In this document: in pieces, positions 10,611 to 22,452 of the stretch
Position numbering within the stretch: the stretch's first letter is position 1
Layout: the number at the start of each line of letters is the position of its first letter
Source: Leptobrachium leishanense
Lineage: Eukaryota > Chordata > Amphibia > Anura > Megophryidae
Length of the DNA: 64,000 nt
Assembly: GCA_009667805.1 (NCBI GenBank)
Contig: CM019063.1
Location: 353,362,942 to 353,426,941, forward strand
Direction: 5' to 3'
The notes under the pieces: generated by a model
Told to the model about the DNA's origin: nothing
What the model saw: the letters and a program-made list of their open reading frames with translations, nothing else
Databases searched by the model: none
Position numbers and translations under genes: made by a program

Positions 10611-11460
10611 CTTGATCCTTGCTTTTTTTAAAGAAAAATTATTTATTTTAACGTTGGGAATGAATGCGCGACTTTTTGATCATTATCACTTTGTCTGTTT
10701 GCATCACAGTTTTCAGTTTTTACTGGTTACCTGTTTTTTTCTGCATTCTGGTTTTCTCGTTTTTTCACTGTCTTCCCGGTTTTTCACTGCGTTCTTGTTT
10801 TTGCAGTTTTGTGTTTTTTTACGGTTTTCCTGGTTTTTCACTGTCAAGCTTTATGGGTTTTTGTGCACAATTTTTCCCGCTTGAAAGGAACTTCAAACAT
10901 CAGCGTCGGAAATAATAACTGGAATCCACTCTTCATTCACTTGCATTTAAGTTTAATTTCAGTAAGTTGTGGGGTAAATTAAGTAGCTGTAGATTGATTA
11001 GGTGAATATTTGAATAGTGATTAGATGAATAGTTGAATAAGTGATGAATTAAAGTAATGAATAGCGATTTAGGTAATTAGGTGAAAAACCTTTAACAGAA
11101 AGAAATACAGAAATTGTATAAATACCATTGCACATAAAGCTTGTTAATCATTAACTTCTGTGTCAGCTTCATATTTTCACTGACACACACTTCTAGAATA
11201 TTGTTACTGCCAAAATATATTTTAACTTCAAGAAAACAGACATGAAATGAACTAATATAAAGAACTGCATGTGAAATTTCCTCACACTGAGAATGAAATA
11301 GATCAACAAGTTAGCAGACTGCATTTATCACTAAACTGGCTCAATTCCTTTTCTGTACATGAATTTGAAACCAATCCTTTTTACTAACCGGCTGACACTC
11401 CAAGACCTGAAGATGTTTGTAAATGTCTGTGCATTTCTTATGTCCAGGTTTCTGCATGGC
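10611..11460 (-). repeat. BEL/Pao 5' untranslated region and probable 5' LTR
   Basis: This 850-bp stretch lies upstream of the gag start on the minus strand. 10620-10900 is pyrimidine rich on the plus strand with repeated TTTTTCACTG blocks. The segment near 10905-10920 is where the LTR/primer-binding junction is expected. I could not find a second LTR copy or a target duplication, so the boundaries are approximate. Confidence 0.4.
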
Positions 11461-11476
11461 ATGGAGCTCTCAGATG

Positions 11477-12773
11477 CAGGGCTGTCTTTAACGCAGGGCA
11501 AAAGGGGCAGTTGCCCCGGGCCCAGTCATTGTTGAGTCCAAAGCAGCTGCCCCTCGGGCCCACGTAAACTGTGGATGACCGCCGCTGCTGCTAGCGGAAT
11601 GCATTAACAGCATTCTGCTAGCAGCCCCCTTGACTAGCCGTGTCTTCTTGCGAGCGCCAGTGTGCTCCCTCAAATGGCCACCATCCTGTGAAGGCTGGGA
11701 CATGGCCTAAAGGCAAGATCTCACGAGAGCGTGTCACAGCCTTCAGAAGCTGGCGGCCACATGGAGGAGAATGCTGGCGCTTGGAGGAACATTCTCATTA
11801 CCTGATCCTGAGTCTGTGCTGCATTAGTATAATTCTGGGGGTCTGTGCTGGATACATATATTTCTGGGGGCCTGTGTTGGATGCATATATTTCTGGGGGG
11901 TCTGTGCTGGGTACATATATTTCTGGGGGCCTGTGCTGGATGCATATATTTCTGGGGGTCTGTGCTAGATACATATATTTCTGGGGGCCTGTGCTGGATA
12001 CATATATTTCTGGGGGCCTGTGCTGGATACATATATTTCTGGGTGCCTGTGCTGGATGTATATATTTCTGGGGGAATCTGTGCTAGATACATATATATGT
12101 CTGGGGGGTTTGTGCTGGATACATATATTTCTGGGGGGCCTGTGCTGGATACATATATTTCTGGGCGCCTGTGCTGGATGTATATACTTCTGGGGAGTCT
12201 GTGCTAGATACATATATATTCCTGGGGGGTTTGTGCTGGATACATATATTTTTGGCGCCTGTGCTGGATGCATATATTTCTGGGGGGGGGGGTCTGTGCT
12301 GGGTACATATAATTCTGGGGCCTGTGCTGGGTACATATATTTCTGGGAGGTCAGTGCTGGGTACATTTAATTTTTATTTTTGTGTTATCACTAGACTACA
12401 GTATATAACTACTTGTTTTACACTTTAAACATAATAATGGTCATTTGCACTTTATTACTGAAAATTATTAAGATATTAACATGCTTTTTCTCCCAAGAAT
12501 ATATAACTGTTAATAGAAATATATGAGAAAGAGCCTAGAAGAGGCTATAATTGGCATGTATGTACTGTTACAGATCAATCTAAGGACTTGTTTTTGAGCC
12601 AGTTCTTTATGTTTACATTATTAAAGCTTTTTGTAACAAGTCCATCATGATGTATTTGTGTTTGGTTTTTTTTTACTGTTCGGGTTGGAGAGCAAAATTA
12701 TGCGGTGGGCGTGTTTTCGGGGGGCCCAAGAAAATGTTTGCCCAGGGTCCAATCAATATTAAAGACGGGCCTG
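11477..12773. mobile_element. Non-autonomous hAT element carrying a minisatellite (hAT-C)
   Basis: Ends are CAGGGCTGTCTTTAA (left) and TTAAAGACGGGCCTG (right, inverted), flanked by a perfect 8-bp duplication CTCAGATG (11469-11476, 12774-12781). The subterminal GGGCCC blocks (11516 and 12722) also pair. These ends differ from the TAGGGATGAG family, so this is a separate hAT lineage. Its 1.3-kb interior has no transposase and is dominated by the minisatellite. Confidence 0.85.
11840..12370. repeat. 29-bp minisatellite, about 18 units
   Basis: The unit is close to TGCTGGATACATATATTTC followed by TGGGGGCCTG. Variants (GGATGC, TAGATAC, GGATGT, poly-G length changes) recur in a fixed order, so units near 11960-12080, 12085-12195 and 12200-12290 form a higher-order repeat of three to four units. 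Long open frames on both strands here (such as 11640-12086 and 11965-12366) are artefacts of the period. Confidence 0.95.
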
Positions 12774-12781
12774 CTCAGATG

Positions 12782-13107
12782 GCCCCTCCCTTCCTCCACA
12801 GATTTCTTTTTGAAACTGCTGGGAAGCCTGACCTCTGCTCTGATTGGCTGACCCTACATGGAGCTGAATTGCATGCAGGGACTAATAGTTCTCAGACTTT
12901 TGCAGATTTCAATTAACTAAACTGAATTACAGTCATTTTATTATTCCACTTGCTTGTACATTAACTGACCATTCTGTACCTCTGCAGTTTGACTTGACAA
13001 TATGTGTGGGTTGGGTTCCTTATACGAGTAAGAGGAAAATTAGACCCCTCCCTATCTTGACACATTAGCTCAAAAAAAGAGGCATTGCTGGAAAGGTAAC
13101 ACTCTCT
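12782..13107. other. Unassigned 326 bp
   Basis: Non-coding sequence between the hAT-C target duplication and the TTAA-flanked MITE. I see no motif, repeat or splice-site pair I can support. Confidence 0.5.
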
Positions 13108-13111
13108 TTAA

Positions 13112-13800
13112 CCCCCTAGTCGCCAGTCTGCGATCTTGAATGTCAGCCAAGGCTCCGGGACCTTCCCCATTTCTGATGTCGTTGAACATGGCCGCAATGA
13201 CATCAGTTAGGGAACTAACGCCCTGACTGCCAAGGGGTTTCATTATTGAAACTCTATGGTGGAGATAGGGGGTCCTTTGGATGCCAGCTATGACGTCAGG
13301 GAATTAACCCCTAGCTGCCAAAAGGTTTCCCTATTGAAACCATTTGGTGAAGATAAGGGGGTCCAAAGGACCCACTATCTCCCAACTGCTGGCAGCCGGA
13401 GCATGGTCTTTCCAATGATATCAAATATGACCTGGTTACATGAAAAAATATATATATTTTTTTCTTTCTTAAATTTTTTTCAGTTTTAGCTAAAATCGTG
13501 TTTTTTCGCAGAAAAATAAAGTAATGGGTTCCCATTTCTAGTTTTAACAAGTGTACCCCATAGAATATATAACCACAAAGGCTCGGGTAATAAAATGTGA
13601 AAAAATATATTTTACATGTTATAGATGATTGTAAATTCTAATTTTTTTTAAAAAAATTAGCATTCGGGCAGGACATGACGTATACATATAATAATGATAA
13701 ATTATGACTGCGGAAAAAAGGCTATATAATTTGTCTGGATCATATAATAAAATGTGGCTTCAAATCACAGTTTAACCATTTTTGCTCATCATGTTTAAGA
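13112..13800. mobile_element. Degraded TTAA-flanked (piggyBac-like) MITE
   Basis: Starts after TTAA at 13108-13111 with CCCCCTAGTCGCC. It shares the block order of the copies at 49036 and 62209: a CTAACTGCCA-type motif, a GATAGGGGGTCC/GGACCCACTATC hairpin, the TTCCAATGATATC region, an AT tract, and GACATGACGTATACATATAA. It has lost most of the GC-rich hairpins and is clearly older. The right end near 13770-13800 is uncertain. Confidence 0.65.
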
Positions 13801-14270
13801 GAGCTCAACACACAAATGGGAAAAATTAATTTAATCAAAAAAAGTGTTCAAAAAAATTAAGCCTTTTTGCAGAAAATGAATGAATGGTTTCAAAAAATTT
13901 AAAATAAAAATGTTTTTTTTTTTACATTGAAACCTATGGGATTCGCTTGTTTCAAACTGTTGAAGTGAATCACTGAAAATCACGGCATTTAGCTGACACT
14001 TTGGTGCAATTCGGCGTTCCGTGAATAGATTATTACTTCTCTGAGACCAAGATCGCCAAACTGCTGCGAACTGCAGCATTTGGCAAATTGATAGTTTAGT
14101 GAATGGACGGACTGCCACGAAATTGCACTTTTCAGTGAAATTCACAGGTGCAATTCGGTGACAAGTTTGACGCTTAGAGAATAGTCCCTTTTAGTGTGCA
14201 GAAAAATAATCAGAGTACTAGTTTGTCTTACTTGAAGTAGATGTGTAAGTGTTCTTATATTCTTTTTCAG
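13801..14270. other. AT-rich non-coding DNA before the exon-like segment
   Basis: Contains AT-rich sequence, then a 13920-14190 stretch with short inverted motifs (CACTGAAAATCACGG, GTGCAATTCGG) that looks like an old MITE. From 14240 the polypyrimidine tract of the candidate splice acceptor begins. No open frame of interest. Confidence 0.4.
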
Positions 14271-14347
14271 ATGCTGTAGATACAGACGATGATTTACCAG
14301 ATATAGAACCTGGAGCCTGGGTTTCAAATGACACTACAGAGCATCTG
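14271..14347 (+). CDS. Candidate host-gene internal exon (77 nt), unidentified
   Basis: A TTCTTTTTCAG acceptor directly precedes this segment and a GTAAGA donor directly follows it. Only one of the three forward frames is open; it starts at the third base (phase-1 entry) and ends on a complete codon. It encodes AVDTDDDLPDIEPGAW and then VSNDTTEHL, an acidic segment. None of the surrounding elements explains it. I do not recognise the protein. No other exon of the gene is evident here, which fits large introns filled by transposons. A chance match to splice consensus or a captured exon in a repeat remains possible. Confidence 0.5.
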
Positions 14348-14421
14348 GTAAGAACTTGTGTCTGGTGACGCCTATTACTATTTGTGCAAGTCCATAAAAA
14401 TTAGGAAAAACAGGGGTTGTT

Positions 14422-14562
14422 TGCAGGGGTGTATCGGTCACTAGGCGGTTGCTTAGGGCGGCAGAATCCATGGTGGCTGCAAAAAATGCTGCCCCGAACA
14501 CCAGGGCCGGATTAGGAATAAAAAGTAGCCCTGGAAAATTTTATTTAGACCAGCCCTATATA
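14422..14562. mobile_element. Two hAT-like terminal fragments
   Basis: CAGGGGTGTATCGGTCACTAGG at 14422 (quoted here as CAGGGGTGTATC plus CACTAGG) and CAGGGCCGGATTAGG at about 14501 resemble 5' termini of two hAT families. Matching right ends and target duplications were not found, so these are truncated pieces or chance likeness. Confidence 0.3.
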
Positions 14563-14564
14563 AT

Positions 14565-15540
14565 AGATGGACGTTTCGGCTTCAAGGAACAGAAATATTT
14601 AACATCAATTTATATAGTGTTAATAAAACCAGATACACATGTATACCCAGACATACCTCAGTAGCAGAGCAGCGATGGAATGTGGTGGGTGCAGCCTCGA
14701 CTCCATCTGTGATCCGCCAGGAGTCAGGACGGGGCATGGGCTACAGATGTCCGGCAATATATATACAGTATATAAATCGATTATACTGTACACACTATAT
14801 ACAGACATACATGCTCTGATGTAGTCCCGTGGGCAGGACGAAACGTGTCAGCAACACGTCCCTGGGTGACTGCAGATCCACACCTCAAGGACGCCACCAC
14901 GGAAGCGTACCGGGAGCTACCGACAGCTACGGAGGAATTCGTGAGACGCGGTAGTATTTTTAGATGCTTTGCAGTGGGTGAGATCATTTCAATAGCCCAC
15001 TCAATATCCTGTACGTACATATGTGCTTTTAGCAGGTGACCCATTTAAATAAAGGGTATAACACGATTGCAGTTTTCTCTTGCATATTTCCGGTATTGAT
15101 TCCTGATACACTGCGTGGCTTTCCGAGAGGCTTTCTGAGAGGCTGTATCGGCGACTGAAGAGGCTGCTGTGTGTGAACTCCTTCCCTGCAGAAATAGGGG
15201 ATTTATACCATCTGGGAGAACCATTTATTTTGGACATAAAAACATACAAGTATTCTGACCTTATTCATACATATGTGATACTCTGAATGTACAATTACAT
15301 ACTGTAGCTACTTTCTGGACGTTTATCCATATAGCTATTGTATTCATTTAGCACAACATCACCACCTTTTTATTGTATTGCTGTTCCGTCTGATTGTGGT
15401 GTGTGCAGCTCAGTTCGATATACTGTAGGTGCAGTTGGTAAAACTCCAATTTGTCAGACATACATACATATATAATATGTCCAGTAACTAACCGCAGACT
15501 TTCATCAGGAATAAGTGTATTTTTACGCACGGACTGATCT
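14565..15540 (+). mobile_element. Penelope-like element fragment (PLE-A)
   Basis: The segment has no coding sequence but carries a hammerhead-like motif at 14812-14853 in the layout seen in the other Penelope ends of this window (core, short stem II, GAAAC, then complementary stem I). It contains AT microsatellite-like tracts (14755-14810) and ends where the 145-bp modules begin. Boundaries are approximate and no target duplication was found. Confidence 0.5.
14812..14853 (+). ncRNA. Hammerhead ribozyme-like motif A
   Basis: Stem I TGCT/AGCA encloses CTGATGT-A, stem II GTCC/GGAC and GAAACGTGTC, ending in the classical GUC cleavage triplet. The core has T where A9 is expected (CTGATGT instead of CTGATGA), so activity is doubtful. 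It is followed by ACACGTC, which could pair with GTGT. Confidence 0.6.
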
Positions 15541-18500
15541 ATATACTAACTTTTGCCCGCAGCTTCGCTCACGTGGATTTTAGGATTTGTTAAAATTGTT
15601 TTTTAAAAGAAACTTGTTTTTTTTGGTAGAACCCCCCCCTTTCCCCCCACTTGGGAGTGCCAAATTTCACACCTGTAACATCTTTGGTTTTTGAAATATA
15701 GGTATACACATCCCTTTCCCCACCCCCCTTAACTGGATTTTCAGAAAATGGTAAAACATGTTTTTTTTTGCATGAAGATTGTAAATATTGAATTTCACAC
15801 CTGTAACATCATTGTTTTTTGAAATATAGGTATAGTGATAAAGGTATTCATCCCCCTTTTTGCCCCCCCCCCCCACTGGATTTTTGGAAAATGGTAAAAT
15901 ACGTCTGGTTTTATTTTCAAGACAAATCTAAATACCAATTTTCACGTCTGTAACATCTTCTGTTTTTGAGATGTAAAAAGATGTTTAAAAGTATTCACCC
16001 CTTTTTTTTTTCCCCCACTTGGATTTTTGGAAAATGGTAAAATACGTGTTTCTTTATTTTCAAAAGATTGTAATTATCAAACTTCACACCTGTAACATCT
16101 TGGTTTTTGAAATATAGATATACCGATAAAAGTATTCAGACCCCTTTCCCTCGACCCCCCCCCCTTATTTCGATTTGTGGAAAATGGCAAAACACATGTT
16201 TGTTTTTTTTCACAAAGATTGTAAATACCAAATTTCACACCTGTAACATCTTTGGTTTTTGAAATATAGGTATACTGATAAAAGTATTCAACCCCCCTTT
16301 TTACCCCCCCAAGGAATTTTCAGAACATGGTAACATCGTCTGTTTTGGAGATACAGGTATCCCGTTTAAAATATTTAAAATATTCAACCCCCTTTTTTCG
16401 CCCCCCCACTTGAATTTTTGAAAAGCGGTAAAATACGTGTTTTTTTATTTTTCAAGACGAATCTAAATACCGATTGTCACATCTGTAGCATCTTCTGTTT
16501 TTGAGCTATAGGTATCCTGTTTAAAATATTCAACACCCTTTTTCACCCCCTTAGGGGTGGATTTTCCAAAAATCCTTCCTTAGTGGGCGCCTACATCATA
16601 AAAACAGTGCACCTTCAAAATTTTACGTTCCTAGGTTAAACGGTTTCAGCTGGGCGTTGATGAGTCGGTCAGTCAGGACTTTCGCGTTTATATATATAGA
16701 CTAGCTTTTGCCTGCGGCTTCGCTCGCGTGGATTTTAGGTTTTGTTAGAATTGTATTTTAAAAGAAACTTGAGGTTTTTTTTGTAGAACCCCCCCCTTTC
16801 CCCCCAACTTGGGATTTTTGGAAAATTGTAAAACACAAGTGACAAATTTCACACCTGTAACATCTTTGTTTTTTGAAATATAGGTATACTGTCAAAGTAT
16901 TCACATCCCTTTCCCCCACCACCCTTAACTGGATTTTCAGAAAATGGTAAAACATGTTTTTGGTTTTTTTTTGCACGAAGATTGTAAATATTGAATTTCA
17001 CACCTGTAACATCATTGGTTTTTGAAATATAGGTATAGTGATAAAGGTATTCATCCCCCTTTTTGCCCCCCACTGGATTTTTGGAAAATGGTAAAATACG
17101 TGTTTTATTTTCAAGACTAATCTAAATACAATTTTTCACGTCTGTAACATCTTTTGTTTTTGAGATATAGGTATTCTGTTGAAAAATATTAACCCCCCTT
17201 TTTTCACCCACCACGTGGGATTCTTGGAAAATGGTAAAGCATGTGTTTTTTTATTTTTCAAGAAGATTGTAGGTGCCAGATTTCACACCTGTAACATCTT
17301 TGGTTTTTGGAAATATAGGTATACTGATAAAAGTATTCAACCCCCCTTTTTCCCCCTCCCACTGTTTTTTTGGAAAATGGTAAAATAGGTGTTTTTTTGT
17401 TTCTCAAGACAAATCTAGATAGCAATTTTCACGTCTGTAACATCTTCTGTTTTTGAGCTGTATCCTGTTTAAAAGCATTCACCCCACTTTTTTTTATCCC
17501 CCACTTGGATTTTTGGAAAATGGTAAAACACGTGTTTCTTTATTTTCAAAAGATTGTAATTACCAAACTTCACACCTGTAACATCTTGGTTTTTGAACTA
17601 TAGATATACTGATAAAAGTATTCAGACCCCTTTCCCTCGACCCCCCCCTCCTTATTTGGATTTGTGGAAAATGCAAAACACAGGTTTGTTTTTTTCACGA
17701 AGATTGTAAATACCAAATTTCACACCTGTAACATATTTGGTTTTTGAAATATAGGTATACTGATAAAAGTATTCAACCCCCTTTTTGCCCCCTTTCACCG
17801 AATTTTTGGAAAATGGTAAAATAGGTGTTTTTTTGTTTCTCGACGAATCTAATTACCAATTTTCACGTATGTAACATCTTCTGTTTTTGAGATATAGGTA
17901 TCCTGTTTAAAAGTATTCAGCCCCCCCTTTTTTCACCCCCCCCCCACTTGGGATTTTTGGAAAATGCTAAAACACCTGGTTTTATTTTTCAAGAAGATTG
18001 TAAATACCAAATTTCACGTCTGTAACATCTTTGGTTTTTGAAATATAGGTATACTGATAAAAGTATTCAACCCCCCTTTTTGCCCCCCCCAAGGAATTTT
18101 CAGAACATGGTAAAATACGTGTTTTATTTTTCAAGACGAATCTAAATACCAATTTTCAGGACTGTAACATTGTCTGTTTTGGAGATACAGGTATCCTGTT
18201 TAAAATATTCAACCCCCTTTTTTCGCCCCCACTTGGATTTTTGAAAAACGGTAAAATACGTGTGGTTTTATTTTTCAAGACGAATCTAAATACCGATTTT
18301 CACATCTGTAGCATCTTCTGTTTTTGAGCTATAGGTATCCTGTTTAAAATACTCAACCCCCTTTTTCACCCCCTTATGGGTGGATTTTCCAAAAATCCGT
18401 CCTTAGTGGGCGCCTACATCATAAAAACAGTGCACCTTCAAAATTTCACGTTCCTAGGTTAAATGGTTTCAGCTGGGCATTGATGAGTCAGTCAATCAGT

Positions 18501-19597
18501 CAGGACTTTCGCGTTTATGATAAAAGTATTCAACCCCCTTTCCCCCCCGACGAATTTTCAGAAAATGGTAAAATACGTGTTTTTTTATTTGTCAAGATTG
18601 TCACATCTGTAGCACCTTCTGTTTTTAACATATAGGTATCCTGTTTAAAATATTTAAAACCCCCTTTTTCACCCCCTAAGGGGTGGAGTTTCCAAAAATC
18701 CTTCCTTAGTGGGTGCCTACATCATAAAAACAGTGCACCTTCAAAATTTCACGTTTCTAGGTTAAACGGTTTCAGCTGGGCATTGATGAGTCAGTCAGGA
18801 CTTTCGCGTTTATATATATAGATGTATTTAACCCCCCATTTTGGCCCCCTATGGAATTTTAAGAAAATGCTAAAATACGTGTTTTTTTATTTTTCAAGAC
18901 TAATCTAAATACCGATTTTCACCTCTTTAACATCTTCTGATTTTGAGCTATAGGTATCCTGTTTAAAATATTAAAAATATTCAACCTCCTTTTTCACCCC
19001 CTTAGGGGCGGAGTTTCCAAAAATCCTTGCTTAGTGGGTGCCCACATCATAAAAACAGTGCACCTTCAAAATTTCACATTCTTACGTTAAACGGTTTCAG
19101 CTTAGCATTGATGAGTCAGTCAGTCAGGACTTTCACGTTTATGATAAAAGTATTCAACCCCCCTTTTTGCCCCCCAAAGGAATTTTCAGAAAATGGTAAA
19201 ATACGTTTTTTTTTATTTTTCAAGAAGAATCTAAATATCGATTTTCACGTCTGTACCATCTTCTGTTTTTAAGATATAGGTATCCTGCTTAAAATATTTT
19301 AAATATTCAACCCTTTCCCCCCCCCCGTTGAAATTTTGAAAAACGGTAAAATACGTGTTTTTTTATTTTTCAAGACGAATCTAAATACCGATTTTCACAT
19401 CTGTAATATCTGTTTTTGAGCTATAGGTATCCTGTTTAAAATATTCAACCCCCTTTTTCACCCCCTTAGGGGCGGAGTTTCCAAAAATCCTTCCTTAGTG
19501 GGTGCCCACATCCTAAAAACCTTCAAACTTTCACATTCCTAGGTTAAACGGTTTCAGCTGGGCGTTGATGAGTCAGTCAGGACTTTCGCGTTTAAAT
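15541..19597. repeat. Composite array of ~145-bp modules
   Basis: About two dozen modules each contain TTCACACCTGTAACATCTT, TTTTTGA(A/G)ATATAGGTAT, a TATTCAACCCCC block and TTGGAAAATGGTAAAATACG. Header sequence TTTTGCC(C/T)GC(A/G)GCTTCGCTC occurs at 15553 and 16707. A tail with CCTTAGTGGGCGCC, CAGTGCACCTTCAAAATTT and GACTTTCGCGTTTA closes copies at about 16690, 18510, 18810, 19135 and 19590. So several internally tandem elements lie head to tail. The header/tail pair resembles a widespread dispersed repeat of uncertain class; I do not assign a family. All open frames here are short and incidental. Confidence 0.8.
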
Positions 19598-19609
19598 TTT
19601 TGTAAATAT

Positions 19610-20460
19610 TTTACTATATCTTTTCATTTGACAACACTGAAGAAATGACACTTTTCTACAATGTAAAGTAGTGAGTGTACAGCTTGTATAACAGTATTAT
19701 TTGCTGTCCCCTCAAAATAACTACACACACACACAGCCATTAAAGTCCAAACCGCTGGCAACAAAAATGAGTACACCCCTAAATGAAAATGTCCAAATTG
19801 GGCCCAAAATATCAATATTTTGTGTGGCCACCATTACCTCTTGGGCATGGAGTTCACCAGAGCTTCACAGGTTGCCACTGGAGTCCTCTTCCTCTCCTCC
19901 ACGATGACACCATGGAGCTACGGAGCTGGTGGATGTTAAAGACCTTGCGCTCCTCCACCTTCCATTTGAGGGTGCCCCACTGATGCTCAATAGGGTTTAA
20001 GTCTGGAGACATTGCTTGGCCTGTCCATCATCTTTACCCTCAGCTTCTTTAGCAAGGCAGTGGTCATCTTGGAGGTGTGTTTAGGGTCGTTATCATGCTG
20101 GAATACTGCCCTGCGGCCCAGTCTCCAAAGGGAGGGGATAATGCTCTGCTTCAGTATATCACGGTACATGTTGGCATTCATGGTTCCCTCAATGAACTAT
20201 AGCTCCCCAGTACCGGCAGCACTCATGCAGCCCCAGACCATGACACTCCCACCACCATGCTTGACTATAGGCAAGACACCCTTGCCTTTGTACGCCTCAC
20301 CTGGTTGCTGCCACACATGCTTGACACCATCAGAACCAAAAAGTTATCTTGGTCTCATCAGACCACAGGGCATGGTTCCAGCAATCCATGTCCTTAGTCT
20401 GCTTGTCTTCAGCAAACTGTTAGCCGGCTTTCTTGTGCATCTTTAGAAGAGGCTTCCTTC
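19610..20460 (-). pseudogene. Tc1/mariner transposase remnant
   Basis: The minus-strand frame 19987-20181 encodes a Tc1-type DDE core with the hallmark AVFQHDNDPKHTSK and then LRVKMMDRPSNVS. Decayed coding continues to about 20440 in other frames. The left part (19620-19770) matches Tc1 3' non-coding sequence with AGTACACCCC. The 5' part of the transposase ends abruptly after AGAGGCTTCCTTCT at 20461, where an L1 3' tail begins, so an L1 insertion truncated it. The other half of Tc1 is not found in the window. Confidence 0.85.
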
Positions 20461-20515
20461 TTTTTTTGCATTCAAAATTTTTTTATTAGCGAAAAAAAGA
20501 TGTAAGTCATACAAA

Positions 20516-22295
20516 TGTCAGATATAATCTCTGCACGTGACTACAACACGTCATATATTGGACTTCTCAGCAGCTAACCTCCAATATGGCAGGGATTAGT
20601 ATTCCATAAGAAATTTATACGAGACACAAATATCAATCGTTTATATTTCCTAGAAATTCTCCTAAATTCTTTTAATTGTCTGTGTTTTGCTTTGAAGAAT
20701 ACAATAATCAATAATCGGATAAAAACATATATATATTACGTATACAAAAAAGTTTCAAATCTCATATCATAGTCAAAAATGTATAAACCACAATCCATCA
20801 GCACATAAAAACTAGCTTCACAATATATGTATCTCCTGTTAGTAACTGCATATATGATTAATATCATTTACCTTATCAGTTAGTAACTAATACACAAATG
20901 GTTAATAAACATTTCTGCTTAATAAAACATGTATTTCCCAGCAATCAATGTTTAACCAGCTAGATCTTATAGATATATATATATATCTCTATACTACATG
21001 ATCAACAAAAGATGAGCTAATTTAGATAAGTAATAAAACTTCTTTAGTGAATCCTCCCCTAATCTCGAGAATTAAACTTCTAATCTTTTGCTTTTTATTT
21101 TGTAGTTATATAATTCCTTGCTTAGTAATTTCCAAATTCAATATATATATTGGTATATCCTACAACAGTTTCTTTTAGGATAAATCCTTATGTCCACTTC
21201 TTCATATCTCTATCTGCAGAATAGAAATATTTAGATTCTGGAGCTATCTGTTGCAAGAAATACTACAAATATATATAATTACATTAATTCCTTAATTTAA
21301 ATAGCTCTCATACATTACCTCTCCAATCTGGATTTTGATGAGTTACTGCCTTGGAAATCTTTATGTAATGTTGTTTTTGGAATATGTGAAAATTATCTAT
21401 ATTAGATAATCAATGCATGTGAGTTAGAGATTTGGTAAGAGTCTTGAGTGCATTGTCCTGGAACGGTCTGCTAGCGATGCGTGTAAGTCTCTGAATGCCT
21501 CATGTCCTGGAATCTGCACGAATGCCCTGAACTCTGCTTACTTAGCGATGGTCTGCGTGAATGCTGGAATGCCTCATTGTGTACTCCAATTATAGTCAAT
21601 TTGACGTCACTGGCAATATTCTTATTATATCAAATATAATATTTACTATCCTCTAGAGGGCAGTATTGCACTTCTTAATTAATTCCACCTTTTAATTTTT
21701 ATTATTCTTATCTCGTGTCAAGAGGTCAATTTGCACACACAAAGACTTTCTTCTCTCAGTGTAGACATTTAGTCTCTCCTGAGAAAATTAAATTTATTTT
21801 CCACTCCTCTCAAAGTTTTACATTCCTCTCTAGTTAACTCACAGAATCTCTTCTTCAGTAATTATCTATTTACCAATTATATACTCATACAATATTTATT
21901 GGAGCATATATTTTCTACTGTAAATATAATAAAATATACCTTGATTATAAACATATATTTCGTGAATATATTTTACATTACAAAGATTTTAACTCTTATT
22001 TCTTTATACCCAAAGACAAAATCTCTTTTTGGTTTAAAGACTTGAAACAAGTCAATAAATTTAAATGTGACATGTCTGGCACTTAGCGTGGGCATTATAT
22101 CACACAAAGACATTTTAAAGTTCCTTCATGTCTGGTATTTCTAGAAAAAAAATTAGATTTTACCTAGCCGTGAACTCTGTAAAAAAAATCTCTTTCAATT
22201 TTCCCTAGTTTTAGAAATGAACAAAGACTTTATATTTAAAACAAAATTGCTACAGGCATCCATTTTCATTTTCTCCTTCTGTAATATACCTGACA
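20516..22295. mobile_element. Solo LTR, 1.78 kb, TGTCAG...CTGACA
   Basis: TGTCAGATATAATC at the left and ATATACCTGACA at the right are flanked by CAAA (20512-20515, 22296-22299). Both ends match the LTR at 46353-47559, but the middle (about 20880-22000) is AT-rich and unlike that copy. No coding sequence. The family of the parent retrotransposon cannot be told from the LTR alone. Confidence 0.75.
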
Positions 22296-22452
22296 CAAAG
22301 CATACAATTGGAACATAAGGTACATCGGTTAGTACGTGAGAAATAACTTGTGCAATTGACAGTAATATGAGAGCCCATCAGACATATTCAACAGTATAGT
22401 AGTATAACTGAATACTTTGTCGTATTTCAAAACAAAGCGGTCGCTATCTAAT

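Larger units (their letters stand above)
2300..11460 (-). mobile_element. BEL/Pao LTR retrotransposon, interrupted by two hAT insertions
   Basis: A minus-strand element read in pieces: gag N-terminus (10277-10610), gag middle (7831-8380), gag C-terminus (2937-3717), protease and linker (2320-2957). The gaps are exactly filled by hAT elements with matching target duplications. The reverse transcriptase is missing, lost where the CR1 LINE now begins near 2200. The 5' untranslated region and a likely 5' LTR occupy 10611 to about 11460, but I cannot fix the LTR boundaries. Confidence 0.8.

Noticed and set aside
11640..12428. Overlapping long open frames on both strands
   Set aside because: They follow the 29-bp minisatellite period and translate to repeats of the same short peptide in every frame.
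15348..17388. Several 60-75-codon frames with similar peptides
   Set aside because: They repeat with the 145-bp module and contain no conserved motif.
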